From positions 1-64,000 of the forward strand of contig NZ_QUCY01000006.1 in assembly GCF_003474385.1 (NCBI RefSeq): a stretch of 64,000 nt of DNA. Reading direction: 5' to 3'. The notes beneath the pieces were generated by a model, which was not told where the DNA came from, did no database searches, and saw only the letters and a list, made by a program, of their open reading frames with translations. Shown piece after piece: positions 15,761 to 24,448 of the stretch (its first letter is position 1; every line of letters starts with the position of its first letter). Position numbers and translations under genes: made by a program. This stretch comes from Senegalimassilia sp003474385 (GTDB lineage Bacteria > Actinomycetota > Coriobacteriia > Coriobacteriales > Eggerthellaceae).

Positions 15761-17082
15761 GAGCGGTAATCTCCATTAATAGTGACGTATTCGTGCGAGA
15801 AATCGCATGTCCACATGGTTGTTGCGCAGTTACCAACGCCAAGGTCGACGTCGATGACCACTTCGGGCTCCTCGAAACGACGAAGCGCCTCGTCCTCATC
15901 GAATTCCACGGTTAAGCCTTTTCTGCATACCGGAAGCCCCATGATGTCGATGGCCGCATTGCCTTGGGAGAACGTCGCGCCGGACCTGCCAAGCGCTGCG
16001 GCGATACGGCCCCAATTAGCATCGTGCCCGTAAACCGCTGTTTTCACCAGCGGCGAATTGGCCACAGTGCGCGCCGCCTTGTCCGCATCCTCCGGATTCG
16101 CCGCCCCCGCTACGTTAACGGTGATGAGGCGCGTGGCACCTTCGCCATCGACCGCCATCTCGCGGGCAAGTGCAACGCAGACGGTGCGCAGCGCGTTTTC
16201 GAACGCGTCGAAGGCAGGCGTGCCGGGCTGCATGCACACAGCACCTTGCGGTGCCGCCGCACCGCTTGCCAGAAGGAAGCACGAGTCGTTCGTGGAGGTA
16301 TCGGAGTCGACGGTGATCTTGTTGAAGCTGATCCCGACCGCCTTCGAAAGGGCCTTATGCAGGTGATTTGCAGCCACGGGCGCATCGGTGGTGATGACGC
16401 TGATCATGGTGGCCATATTGGGCATGATCATGCCCGAGCCCTTTGCCATGCCGCCCACCGTGAACACGCATCCGTCATAGCCCAAGCCGCTTCCGCTAAA
16501 CGTTACGGCGAATTCCTTCGGCTTGGTGTCCGTGGTCATGATGGCGCGAGCCGCATCGGCACCTCCCGCAGCAGACAACGCCGAGACGGCCAAAGGCGCA
16601 CCGCTTTCGAACGGCTCCATCTGCAGATGCTGGCCGATAACGCCCGTGGACGCCACCAAAACCTCCTGCGCCGGACAACCGAGGGCATCGGCGACGATGC
16701 CGGACGATTGGCGCGCCGTCTGAAGACCCTTATCCCCGGTAGCCGCATTTGCGATACCCGAGTTGATGGCCACTGCGCGCGCGATACCGTACCCCGCACC
16801 ATCAAGGTGCTCCTTGGACACCGTGACTGGAGCCGAGCAGAACACGTTCGTGGTGAACACCGCGGCGCACGCCGCCGGTTGATCGGCTGCCACCAGCGCG
16901 AAATCCAAACGCTTTGGATCAGCGCGGAATCCTGCGTGGATGCCGCAAGCCTTGAAACCCTTCGCCGACGCAACGCCGCCTGCCGGCAAAAACGGCAGAT
17001 CCGCGTAGGAGTCGGCGGTGCTTGCGTTATGCAGAGGTTTCACCGCGTCCCCCTTAGACGCAGCGGAAACTGCATGATTCAT
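15757..17082 (-). CDS. argJ: arginine biosynthesis protein ArgJ (glutamate N-acetyltransferase)
   Basis: Transfers acetyl from acetylornithine to glutamate, so the pathway recycles the acetyl group; 441 aa. The precursor self-cleaves at an Ala-Thr bond; here the site is in MPNMATMISV after GGMAKGSGMI, with Thr as the new N-terminal nucleophile. No argA is in the window, so this could be the bifunctional form that also uses acetyl-CoA, which sequence alone cannot decide. It overlaps argB by 4 bp and follows argC by 45 bp. Confidence 0.94.
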   Translation of the reverse strand: MNHAVSAASKGDAVKPLHNASTADSYADLPFLPAGGVASAKGFKACGIHAGFRADPKRLDFALVAADQPAACAAVFTTNVFCSAPVTVSKEHLDGAGYGIARAVAINSGIANAATGDKGLQTARQSSGIVADALGCPAQEVLVASTGVIGQHLQMEPFESGAPLAVSALSAAGGADAARAIMTTDTKPKEFAVTFSGSGLGYDGCVFTVGGMAKGSGMIMPNMATMISVITTDAPVAANHLHKALSKAVGISFNKITVDSDTSTNDSCFLLASGAAAPQGAVCMQPGTPAFDAFENALRTVCVALAREMAVDGEGATRLITVNVAGAANPEDADKAARTVANSPLVKTAVYGHDANWGRIAAALGRSGATFSQGNAAIDIMGLPVCRKGLTVEFDEDEALRRFEEPEVVIDVDLGVGNCATTMWTCDFSHEYVTINGDYRS

Positions 17083-17127
17083 TACGCCCTCCTTCTGAAA
17101 CGCCCGCCGAAACGGCGGGCGGATTGG

Positions 17128-18192
17128 CTATACGGGAACCGCCACCTTATCGAGGCCAAGGTCCTCTGGCAGCCCGAACACAATGTTAGCGCACTGAACA
17201 GCTTGATTAGCAGCGCCTTTGCAGAGGTTGTCTATGGCTCCGACGGCAATGAGCATGCCAACCCGCTCATTGACGGCAAGCCCGATATGAGCGCAATTCG
17301 TGCCCACGACGGAAGACGTCTTGGGCATAACCCCCGCATCGAGCACCGTTACGAAAGCGCTGTCTCGATAGAACTCTCTATAGCTCTCGACGATCTTCGC
17401 CACATCGCGCGTTGCCCCAGCTGCCAAGGGCAGATTCACCGTAGACAGAAGGCCCCTGTTCAGCGGCGCCAAATGAGGAGTGAACACCAAGCGGTCGGAA
17501 ACGCCCAAGATCTGCTCGATTTCAGGCGTATGGCGATGCGTTGCCACGCCGTAAGCCTCGAGATTCTCGTTGGCGAAGCAGAAATGAGTGCGCGCCGTAG
17601 CCTTCTTGCCTGCACCCGTCACACCCGAAATGGCATCTACGACGATTGGAGCTTCGTCATCGACAAGGCCGAGACGCACGGCAGGCGCTGCAGCAAGCGT
17701 GGTTGCCGTGGGATAGCAGCCAGCGCAACCGACGACCGCCCCTTTGCCTTCCTTGCGCTGCTGCGCAGCGGCGACAAGGTCGTCGGGGAACAGCTCGGGC
17801 AAGCCGAAGGCGGCGCGCTTGAGCAGCTCGGTTTGAGTATGAGGGACTTTGTACCACTGCTCGTAAACCGCAGGGTCCTTTAAGCGGAAATCGGCGGACA
17901 AGTCGACCACCACGCCCCCGCGATCGACGATACGAGGGGCCATTGCCATTGCCGCGGTATGAGGCACGGCAAGGAACACGACATCGCACTGATCGAGAAC
18001 CGGGTCGTCATGCCTGGAGAAGGCAAGGTCGGTAGCTCCCGTGAAGCAAGGATATTCCTTGGCCACGGGAGTTCCAGCAAGCTCATTTGAGGTAACGGCG
18101 ACCAATTCAAACTCGGGGTGTCGCAGCGCAACTCGGACCAGCTCTATGCCAGCGAAGCCGGCTGCACCGACAATACCGCATTTGATGCTCAT
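17128..18192 (-). CDS. argC: N-acetyl-gamma-glutamyl-phosphate reductase
   Basis: NADPH-dependent reduction of acetylglutamyl phosphate to the semialdehyde; 354 aa. The Rossmann motif GIVGAAGFAGIELVR opens the protein and the catalytic cysteine is in VVGCAGCYPTATT (about residue 155). Its ATG overlaps the stop codon of the upstream sugar-dehydratase gene (ATGA), so the arg genes may be read from that gene's promoter. Confidence 0.95.
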   Translation of the reverse strand: MSIKCGIVGAAGFAGIELVRVALRHPEFELVAVTSNELAGTPVAKEYPCFTGATDLAFSRHDDPVLDQCDVVFLAVPHTAAMAMAPRIVDRGGVVVDLSADFRLKDPAVYEQWYKVPHTQTELLKRAAFGLPELFPDDLVAAAQQRKEGKGAVVGCAGCYPTATTLAAAPAVRLGLVDDEAPIVVDAISGVTGAGKKATARTHFCFANENLEAYGVATHRHTPEIEQILGVSDRLVFTPHLAPLNRGLLSTVNLPLAAGATRDVAKIVESYREFYRDSAFVTVLDAGVMPKTSSVVGTNCAHIGLAVNERVGMLIAVGAIDNLCKGAANQAVQCANIVFGLPEDLGLDKVAVPV

Positions 18193-20069
18193 ACTATGCC
18201 CTTCCCATTCGAGGTGTAATGGTACGTTGGGACCGCCTGTTCAAGCATGCGAATAGCTTCCCCATCAGTTGCCGAAAGCGCATTTTCCAACTCATCGAGC
18301 TTCGAGGCAACCTGATCATAGCTGATTTCCTGGCCCGTGGAGATCATGATGGACTGGTTATCGGTGGGAAGCGTGCTCTCCTCGTCCATGAGCAGTTCCT
18401 CGTACATCTTCTCACCTTCACGCAGACCCGTAAACTCTATTTTGATATCCACGTCCGGCGTAAGGCCTTGCAGCTGGATAAGGCCTTTTGCCAAATCGAC
18501 GATTTTGACGGGTTCACCCATATCCAAAATGAAGATCTCGCCGCCATGCGCCATGCCTCCCGCCTGGATAACCAATCGCGACGCCTCGGGGATGGTCATG
18601 AAGAACCGCTCGATATCTGGATGAGTAACGGTAACAGGCCCACCGGCGGCGATTTGGCGCTGGAAGACGGGGATCACGCTGCCGTTAGAGCCGAGCACAT
18701 TGCCAAAACGCACTGCGGTGAAAATGGTTTTCGACGTGCGAGCATAGTACTGCACGATCATTTCGCCCATGCGCTTGGTCGCCCCCATGACGCTTGTGGG
18801 GTTAACCGCCTTATCGGTGGAGATGAAGATGAAGCGCGCCGCCCCATATGCATCAGCGGCACGAACGGCATTCAACGTGCCGAATACGTTGTTGTGAACG
18901 GCCTCGCGCGGGCAATGCTCCATAAGAGGGACGTGTTTATGGGCAGCCGCATGAAACACCGCACCCGGGCGATATTTCGCAAACACCTCGTTGACGCGCT
19001 CCTTGTCACATACGTTACCGATCTCGATGACGATATCGATGTCGTCATATTCGGACAGAAGCTCGTTGCGCAGCATGTACGCATCGTTTTCATATATGTC
19101 GAAGATGACGATGCGAGCAGGCGCCACCGTGCACAGCTGACGGCACAGCTCGCTGCCGATGGAACCGCCGCCGCCAGTGACCAGCACGGTTTCGCCGGCG
19201 ATATAACCGGAAACCGCACGGGTATTCAGAACGATCTCCTCGCGACCAAGCAGGTCCGCCACATCGACGTCGCGCAGGCTTACATCCCCGATTTCATCGA
19301 GGGATAGTGCGCGAACATTAGGCAGCGTGCGCAAACGGCAATCCGTTTTCGTGCATTCGCCGTAAATGCGCTTACGCTCCTCTGGCGTTGACGAGGGGAT
19401 GGCTACGACGATCTGCTCGATATCGTAGCGATCGACCAGATCGACGATGTCAGCGGTTCCGCCAGAGACCTTCACACCATGGATGCGTTGACCCCGCTTT
19501 GCGGGATCATCGTCAGTGGCGACGATGGGGATACCAGGCATGAGCGGGTCTTTCGACGCCATGCGCCCGATTGCCAACGAGCCCGTTTCGCCCGCACCGA
19601 CCACCAGCGTGCGCGGGCGGTCGCATGTGCGCTGCGACGAGGCGATAGCCCTTCCCTTTTGACGCATAAAGCGGAACACGAAGCGGATGCCGCCCATGAA
19701 GAAGATCAGAAGGAAGCAGGAAACAACGAATACCCTGATGGGAAGCCTGATACCGATAATCCATAGAAACACGGCGCCGCCCAACGTGCCGAGCACGGTT
19801 GCGCCGACGATTTGGATAACCTCATCGATGCTGGCATATTCCCATAAATTGTTGTACAGGCGAAACGTCGCCAAAACCACGACATTGATAAATGCGAGGA
19901 TACCCAGCACGAAGTAGATCTCGTTATTGACGAACACCTCTCCCTTTACGTTGGTAAGAATAGATGCAAGCCAATACGACAGATACGTGGCGATGATGTC
20001 GAGCAGCAACAAAAGCGCTGTTCTTTTTGTGATATGCACGTCCAAACCCGGCCCCGTCTTCATCTTCAA
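18189..20069 (-). CDS. membrane nucleotide-sugar 4,6-dehydratase/epimerase (CapD/PglF-like)
   Basis: Probable UDP-N-acetylglucosamine-type 4,6-dehydratase of surface polysaccharide synthesis; 626 aa. Four N-terminal membrane segments (residues about 14-115) precede a first nucleotide-binding domain (VVGAGETGSLAIGRMASK). The catalytic short-chain dehydrogenase domain starts at VTGGGGSIGSELCRQL (about residue 285). It has STDKAVNPTSVMGATKR, where Met replaces the usual active-site Tyr, as in PglF/FlaA1-type dehydratases. It is the first gene of the run into argC and overlaps it by 4 bp. No glycosyltransferases lie nearby, which is odd for this family. Confidence 0.9.
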   Translation of the reverse strand: MKMKTGPGLDVHITKRTALLLLLDIIATYLSYWLASILTNVKGEVFVNNEIYFVLGILAFINVVVLATFRLYNNLWEYASIDEVIQIVGATVLGTLGGAVFLWIIGIRLPIRVFVVSCFLLIFFMGGIRFVFRFMRQKGRAIASSQRTCDRPRTLVVGAGETGSLAIGRMASKDPLMPGIPIVATDDDPAKRGQRIHGVKVSGGTADIVDLVDRYDIEQIVVAIPSSTPEERKRIYGECTKTDCRLRTLPNVRALSLDEIGDVSLRDVDVADLLGREEIVLNTRAVSGYIAGETVLVTGGGGSIGSELCRQLCTVAPARIVIFDIYENDAYMLRNELLSEYDDIDIVIEIGNVCDKERVNEVFAKYRPGAVFHAAAHKHVPLMEHCPREAVHNNVFGTLNAVRAADAYGAARFIFISTDKAVNPTSVMGATKRMGEMIVQYYARTSKTIFTAVRFGNVLGSNGSVIPVFQRQIAAGGPVTVTHPDIERFFMTIPEASRLVIQAGGMAHGGEIFILDMGEPVKIVDLAKGLIQLQGLTPDVDIKIEFTGLREGEKMYEELLMDEESTLPTDNQSIMISTGQEISYDQVASKLDELENALSATDGEAIRMLEQAVPTYHYTSNGKGIV

Positions 20070-20122
20070 ATAGAACAGTTCATAGTGTCAGATTACCTAC
20101 AAAGGCTGCCGACTGAAGGCCT

Positions 20123-20128
20123 ATTGTA
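20123..20128 (-). promoter_or_regulatory. -10 box upstream of the capD-like gene
   Basis: TACAAT on the minus strand, about 54 bp before the start of the sugar-dehydratase gene, in the short divergent gap with gshA. The -35 is not convincing. It is the best promoter candidate for the run capD-like-argCJBD. Confidence 0.4.
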
Positions 20129-20179
20129 GCCAAACTGGCGTATGATTGCAGCGATATTACCGGCCAAGGAGCTTGTTAC

Positions 20180-21490
20180 ATGAATATTCCAGTCCCCGAA
20201 AATCATACCGACGTCGCCAGCAGCGACGCCTCCCAACCTGCTCGCAAACGCAATATCGAAGCGTTGACGGCCTTTTTCCGAAGCGGCATCAAACCCGCTG
20301 AATCGCACGGGAAACTGGGTATCGAGCTGGAGCAGACCGTTGTGCGCGCCGACGGCTCCCCCGTCTCATACAGTGAGGAGAACGGCATCGCGCATCTGCT
20401 TGAACAGCTAAGGAAATCCTATCCGCAAGCGACGGTAGACGAAGAGGGCGACCTTCTTGGCGTAGCTCGCCCGGGAGAGGCAATCACCATCGAGCCTGCC
20501 GCCCAAATCGAATTATCAGCGGGGCCGTTCGATGATTTGAAAAAGGCCCAGGAGACGTTTACCGCATATCGGAAAACGCTTGATGACATGCTTGCCCCCA
20601 AAGGCATGCATGTGGTAGCGCAAGGCTACCATCCCACAGCCACGGCGCGCAGCCTGGACTTGATACCCAAACGCCGCTACGCGTTCATGAACCGATACCT
20701 TGGCTCAAAGGACATCTACGGCCCCTGCATGATGCGAGGCAGCGCTTCAACGCAGATCTCCATCGACTACACAAGCGAGCAGGATTGCCTCCGAAAAATG
20801 AGGATTGCTTATGCGCTTACCCCTATCTTAAGCCTGATCTGCGACAATTCGCCGATATTCGAAGGCAAGCCGCGCCAACATAAGCTGATGAGAACCGACA
20901 TATGGCGTCATACCGACAGCGACCGATGCGGCCTTGTGCCCGGCGCGCTTTCGAGCGGCTTCACATTCGAAGACTACGCGGAGTACGTGCTGGACACGCC
21001 CGCTATAGTAGCGCCCGACGAGAACGAGGGCTGGCGCTACTGCGAACAGACCTTTGGACAGCTGTACGCCGACAAGCCGATGACCCGAAAGCAAGTAGAG
21101 CACGCGGTTTCCATGCAATTCCCCGACGTGCGGCTGAAAACATACTTGGAAATCCGCCCGGCGGACTCCATGCCCATCCCCTACGTGATCGCCTATGCCG
21201 CCCTTATCAAGGGCCTGTTCTACAACGAAGGCAACCTGCGACAGCTTGAAGCCCTTTTCGCTAACGTAAACGCCGACGCTTTCGAGAGGGCGAAAGATGC
21301 CCTGATGGAGTGCGGCTACAACGCCCATGTTTACGGAGCGCCGGTAGCCGACCTGTGCGACCGCGTTATCGGGTTGGCCGAAAACGGCCTGGATCCCGAT
21401 GACCGCGCGCTCCTTGAACCCCTTTCCCGCCTTGTAGCCCAACGGGTCACGCTTGCCGACCTGGCAGAGAGGGAATCCAAGGAAGCGTAA
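20180..21490 (+). CDS. gshA: glutamate-cysteine ligase
   Basis: ATP-dependent formation of gamma-glutamylcysteine; 436 aa, GCS2/GshA family. Evidence is the N-terminal GIELEQTVV segment, the central MNRYLGSKDIYGPCMMRGSASTQ-like region and TYLEIRPADSMP near residue 335. AAGGAG lies 10 nt before the ATG. No gshB or fused ATP-grasp domain is present, so the product may be gamma-glutamylcysteine rather than glutathione. It stands alone, divergent from the arg run, and 109 bp before the FKBP gene. Confidence 0.88.
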   Translation: MNIPVPENHTDVASSDASQPARKRNIEALTAFFRSGIKPAESHGKLGIELEQTVVRADGSPVSYSEENGIAHLLEQLRKSYPQATVDEEGDLLGVARPGEAITIEPAAQIELSAGPFDDLKKAQETFTAYRKTLDDMLAPKGMHVVAQGYHPTATARSLDLIPKRRYAFMNRYLGSKDIYGPCMMRGSASTQISIDYTSEQDCLRKMRIAYALTPILSLICDNSPIFEGKPRQHKLMRTDIWRHTDSDRCGLVPGALSSGFTFEDYAEYVLDTPAIVAPDENEGWRYCEQTFGQLYADKPMTRKQVEHAVSMQFPDVRLKTYLEIRPADSMPIPYVIAYAALIKGLFYNEGNLRQLEALFANVNADAFERAKDALMECGYNAHVYGAPVADLCDRVIGLAENGLDPDDRALLEPLSRLVAQRVTLADLAERESKEA

Positions 21491-21599
21491 AGCAACAGCA
21501 AGGGAACTTTTCGCGGTTCCCCGTCATTACCGAGCCCGGCTTCAGGTTTGTCGGGTAGACTTAACCGAGCGAAATACCCATACGACAGGAGACGTTTCG

Positions 21600-22028
21600 A
21601 TGAGCAACAAAGGCAAAAAGGTCAAGGTTCATTACACCGGCACGCTGGACGACGGCACGAAGTTCGACTCTTCCTTGGATCGTGGCGAGCCCTTGGAGTT
21701 CACGTGCATGGCCGGGCAGATGATCCCCGGCTTCGATGCGGCAGTCGAGCTTATGGAGCAAGGCGAGACCAAAACCGTGCACATCCCCGCCGCCGACGCC
21801 TATGGAGAGCGCAACGAGGAACTGGTGCAGCGCATCCCCTTGGATCAGATCCCCAACGGCAACGAGCTTCCCGTTGGCAAGACGGTGTATATGCAAAGCG
21901 GCGACGGCCAGATCTTCCCTGTGTTCGTGCAGTCGATCGAAGATGGCGTGGCAACCTTTGACATGAACCACGAACTGGCAGGCAAGGACCTGAACTTCGA
22001 GATCACGCTGGTGGAGATCGAAGACTAG
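21600..22028 (+). CDS. SlyD-type FKBP peptidyl-prolyl isomerase
   Basis: Proline isomerase and chaperone of the cytoplasm; 142 aa. The FKBP core (KVKVHYTGTLDDGTKFDSS and GQMIPGFDAAVELM) is interrupted by an insert-in-flap domain, and NHELAGKDLNFEITL near the C-terminus is the SlyD signature. The His/Cys-rich metal tail of E. coli SlyD is absent. The ATG at 21600 is chosen because GGAG lies 8 nt before it. A hairpin terminator follows. Confidence 0.94.
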   Translation: MSNKGKKVKVHYTGTLDDGTKFDSSLDRGEPLEFTCMAGQMIPGFDAAVELMEQGETKTVHIPAADAYGERNEELVQRIPLDQIPNGNELPVGKTVYMQSGDGQIFPVFVQSIEDGVATFDMNHELAGKDLNFEITLVEIED

Positions 22029-22053
22029 TCGATATAGCTTTTCAAGGTACCTC

Positions 22054-22080
22054 AGGGCCGCTCATTCGAGGCCCTCCTTT
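22054..22080 (+). terminator. intrinsic terminator of the FKBP gene
   Basis: AGGGCC (22054-22059) pairs with GGCCCT (22070-22075), followed by CCTTTTC. It lies 26 bp after the FKBP stop. Confidence 0.65.
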
Positions 22081-22093
22081 TCATTACGGGACG

Positions 22094-22915
22094 CTATGCT
22101 GCCTGCAGCCGGCCCATAAGGTTTTCCACCCTGTTGAGAAAATCGCCCTCACAGGCCTGATTAAGTTTATCGACCCTGGCGATAAGGCGCTCTTGGCACG
22201 CTTCTTCCAAGGCATCGGGAACATACAAGCCCATGGACGCGGCTCGCACCGCCGCAAGCCTGCCAATGGAGTCGGCAGAAGGCAACGCGCCTTCGCAGCT
22301 TGCGAACGAGCAATCGCAACGAGGCAGGGATTGCGCGCCTGTCTTTGAAGGGGCGCTTTCCGATGATGCGCTGAAGGCCCCAAAGCTCGATTCACCTTGC
22401 CTCGACACCGGCGTTTGATGCGTCAGATGCCAGAACGCACTTGCAAGGACCATGTAGCGCTCACAGCAATCCCAGGGGCCTTCGAGCCATACGCGATACG
22501 AAAGAACCTGCGACCAGGGAGCGCAGCCGAACAGGCACACGCCTTCAGCGACGCCTTGCCGCACAGCGCCCGCAGACAGATCCGCCACGCGCGCCTGCAC
22601 CAAACGCTCGATGCATGCCTGGCCCCGCCGCGCATGCACGACGAAGCGCTCTTCGGGGAATATGCATAGGGCTTTGCCGCTTTTGCGCTTCACCGCGCAG
22701 TCGAGCATGGCCTCCAATGCGCGACCCATGCGTTTGCGGGCGACGCGACGCTGCTGCGGAGTTGCCTGACCCCACCCCGGCAATCGACGCGCATAACCCT
22801 GCTCGACCATGGAAAGCAGCGTTTCCCTATCGCAGCACAGAAAGGCATCCTGTAACGTGGGCACCTGTTTTCGAGACACCGACTGCGCATCCCAAAGAAG
22901 ATCAGAGCACAACAT
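22094..22915 (-). CDS. hypothetical protein, unknown family
   Basis: 273 aa from the chosen ATG at 22913-22915, which overlaps the 3' end of the next upstream gene by 14 bp. The frame is open further upstream but that part is the shadow of the neighbouring gene. The protein is rich in Cys, Arg and Ala and has no membrane segment. The N-terminal half holds a basic stretch (QRRVARKRMGRALEAML); an acidic/Ser-rich linker follows, and a helical C-terminus (EEACQERLIARVDKLNQACEGDF). I do not recognise the family. Overlap with the small gene before it suggests the two act together. Confidence 0.65.
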   Translation of the reverse strand: MLCSDLLWDAQSVSRKQVPTLQDAFLCCDRETLLSMVEQGYARRLPGWGQATPQQRRVARKRMGRALEAMLDCAVKRKSGKALCIFPEERFVVHARRGQACIERLVQARVADLSAGAVRQGVAEGVCLFGCAPWSQVLSYRVWLEGPWDCCERYMVLASAFWHLTHQTPVSRQGESSFGAFSASSESAPSKTGAQSLPRCDCSFASCEGALPSADSIGRLAAVRAASMGLYVPDALEEACQERLIARVDKLNQACEGDFLNRVENLMGRLQAA

Positions 22916-23207
22916 GGCCGACCTCCTGCACAAGGGACACGGCATCGGCGCAATCCATAACGCATGCGCATCGAAGCGGGAAGGCACCAGACAAAACCTG
23001 GTCGATGGCCGAGCCATACTCCAGGCGATCGATATCCGGCCAATCACAAGCGCCTTCTCCGTCGTATCCCACCGGGATAAAGCCCTCTTCGAACAGCTGA
23101 TATTCCATTGCATCGAGTGCATCGCGCAACTGACAGAGCGGAAGCGCCGCTATAACGACCAATGCACCTGGTTGCGCACAGCAAGACACAGACCCGTTAC
23201 CGGACAT
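22902..23207 (-). CDS. small hypothetical protein, unknown family
   Basis: 101 aa from the ATG at 23205-23207, which has GAAGG 8 nt upstream; the frame extends 27 codons further. Seven cysteines are present in a mixed hydrophobic/acidic sequence (PGALVVIAALPLCQL, then GYDGEGACDWPDIDRLEYG). No signal peptide or known domain is seen. Its stop overlaps the start of the following 273-aa gene, giving likely translational coupling. Confidence 0.6.
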   Translation of the reverse strand: MSGNGSVSCCAQPGALVVIAALPLCQLRDALDAMEYQLFEEGFIPVGYDGEGACDWPDIDRLEYGSAIDQVLSGAFPLRCACVMDCADAVSLVQEVGHVVL

Positions 23208-23387
23208 GGCAAACACCTTCTTCGATTGTTCCAAAAACGGAGAGGATCTTGCAAGCGTGGAACGGGCAGCGAGGAACACCGCTGCCATCTACGGGCGACC
23301 TTGGAAGGAGGCGCTTGCACTGGCTCTGATGTGTTGACGGGAGTATAGCACGCTTTCGTACGTTTGTTCGTTATAAAGTGAAAAAAT

Positions 23388-23428
23388 CCCCGGCAGGGAG
23401 GGCTATGCTGCCCAACTTCCCTACCGGG
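23388..23428 (-). terminator. intrinsic terminator of map
   Basis: CCCGGCAGGGA (23388-23398) pairs, with one G-T type mismatch, with TCCCTACCGGG (23418-23428). On the minus strand TTTTTT follows at 23386-23381. It lies 9 bp past the map stop. Confidence 0.82.
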
Positions 23429-23436
23429 ATGAAAGA

Positions 23437-24321
23437 TTACCAGCTCAGAAGCTCATAGCCGGTTTCCGTGACCACCAGCTGCACTTCCCACTGAGCGGAG
23501 GGCTTGCGGTCCGCGGTGCGGACGGTCCACCCATTGGGATCGGTCATATCGATATCATGGCTCCCCATGTTGATCATCGGCTCGATGGTGAAGCAGCAGC
23601 CCGGAGCCAGCACCATGCCCGTTCCGGGGTCGGACACGTGGCTTACGAAGGGATCTTCATGGAACTCCAAGCCGATGCCATGGCCGCCGAACTCGCGGAC
23701 CACCGAGAAGCCCTGCGCGTGCGCGTATTCGTGCACCGCGGCGCCCACATCGCCCAGCAATCCCCACGGCTTCACCGCGGCAAGACCGGCTTCCAGCGCC
23801 TTCTTGGTTTCCTCCACCAAGCGACGCTTCTCGTCGGACACCTCGCCGATGCAGAACATGCGCGAGGAATCGGAATAGTAGCCGTCCAGGATGGTGGAGC
23901 AGTCGACGTTGACGATATCGCCGTCTTTCAGCACATCATCGGGAGACGGGATGCCATGGCAGACGACCTCGTTGATGGACGTGCAAACGCTTTTCGGGTA
24001 ACCCTCGTAATCAAGGTCTGCCGGGATGCCTCCATGCTCGACGGTGTAATCATAGATCCATTTGTCGATCTCCTCGGTGCTAACGCCTGCGCCGATCCGC
24101 TCCGCCACAAGATCCAGCACGCCGATGTTGATGGCGGCGCTTCTCTTGATGCCCTCGATCTCCTCCGGCGTTTTCAGCAAGCTGCGCTGGGGAACCTCGA
24201 AGCCCTGCTCATAGAGGCTTTGCAGACGCTCGTCGAAATCAAGGTGGCACTTCTTGTATTTGCGCCCGCTGCCGCACCAGCATTCGTCGTTGCGCCCGGG
24301 GCTTTTCAGATTATCGTACAT
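23437..24321 (-). CDS. map: methionine aminopeptidase with N-terminal SEC-C motif
   Basis: Removes the initiator methionine from new proteins; 294 aa, type I. Residues 10-26 form a SEC-C zinc motif (ECWCGSGRKYKKCH), as in a known longer bacterial subgroup; SEC-C is thought to help dock at the ribosome or SecA. The catalytic domain shows NVDCSTILDGYYSDSSRMF (first metal aspartates), the GGHGIGLEFHE segment and the late glutamates in FTIEPMIN and WEVQLVVTE. It is a single gene with a terminator immediately after it. Confidence 0.95.
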   Translation of the reverse strand: MYDNLKSPGRNDECWCGSGRKYKKCHLDFDERLQSLYEQGFEVPQRSLLKTPEEIEGIKRSAAINIGVLDLVAERIGAGVSTEEIDKWIYDYTVEHGGIPADLDYEGYPKSVCTSINEVVCHGIPSPDDVLKDGDIVNVDCSTILDGYYSDSSRMFCIGEVSDEKRRLVEETKKALEAGLAAVKPWGLLGDVGAAVHEYAHAQGFSVVREFGGHGIGLEFHEDPFVSHVSDPGTGMVLAPGCCFTIEPMINMGSHDIDMTDPNGWTVRTADRKPSAQWEVQLVVTETGYELLSW

Positions 24322-24399
24322 ACCGCATCCTTTCGTTTGCGCTTCATTGTAACGCTGTTAGCCATGGTTAAGTCTTAGAATCCGCCTAAAACAAGGAAA

Positions 24400-24421
24400 C
24401 CGCCGGGCATGGACTCGGCGG
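24400..24421 (-). terminator. intrinsic terminator of pheT
   Basis: CCGCCG (24400-24405) pairs with CGGCGG (24416-24421), extended by AA/TT. The minus strand continues TTTCCTTGTTTT. It is about 28 bp past the pheT stop. Confidence 0.6.
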
Positions 24422-24448
24422 CTTCCCTAGCACGTGGGCTGATCGCCT

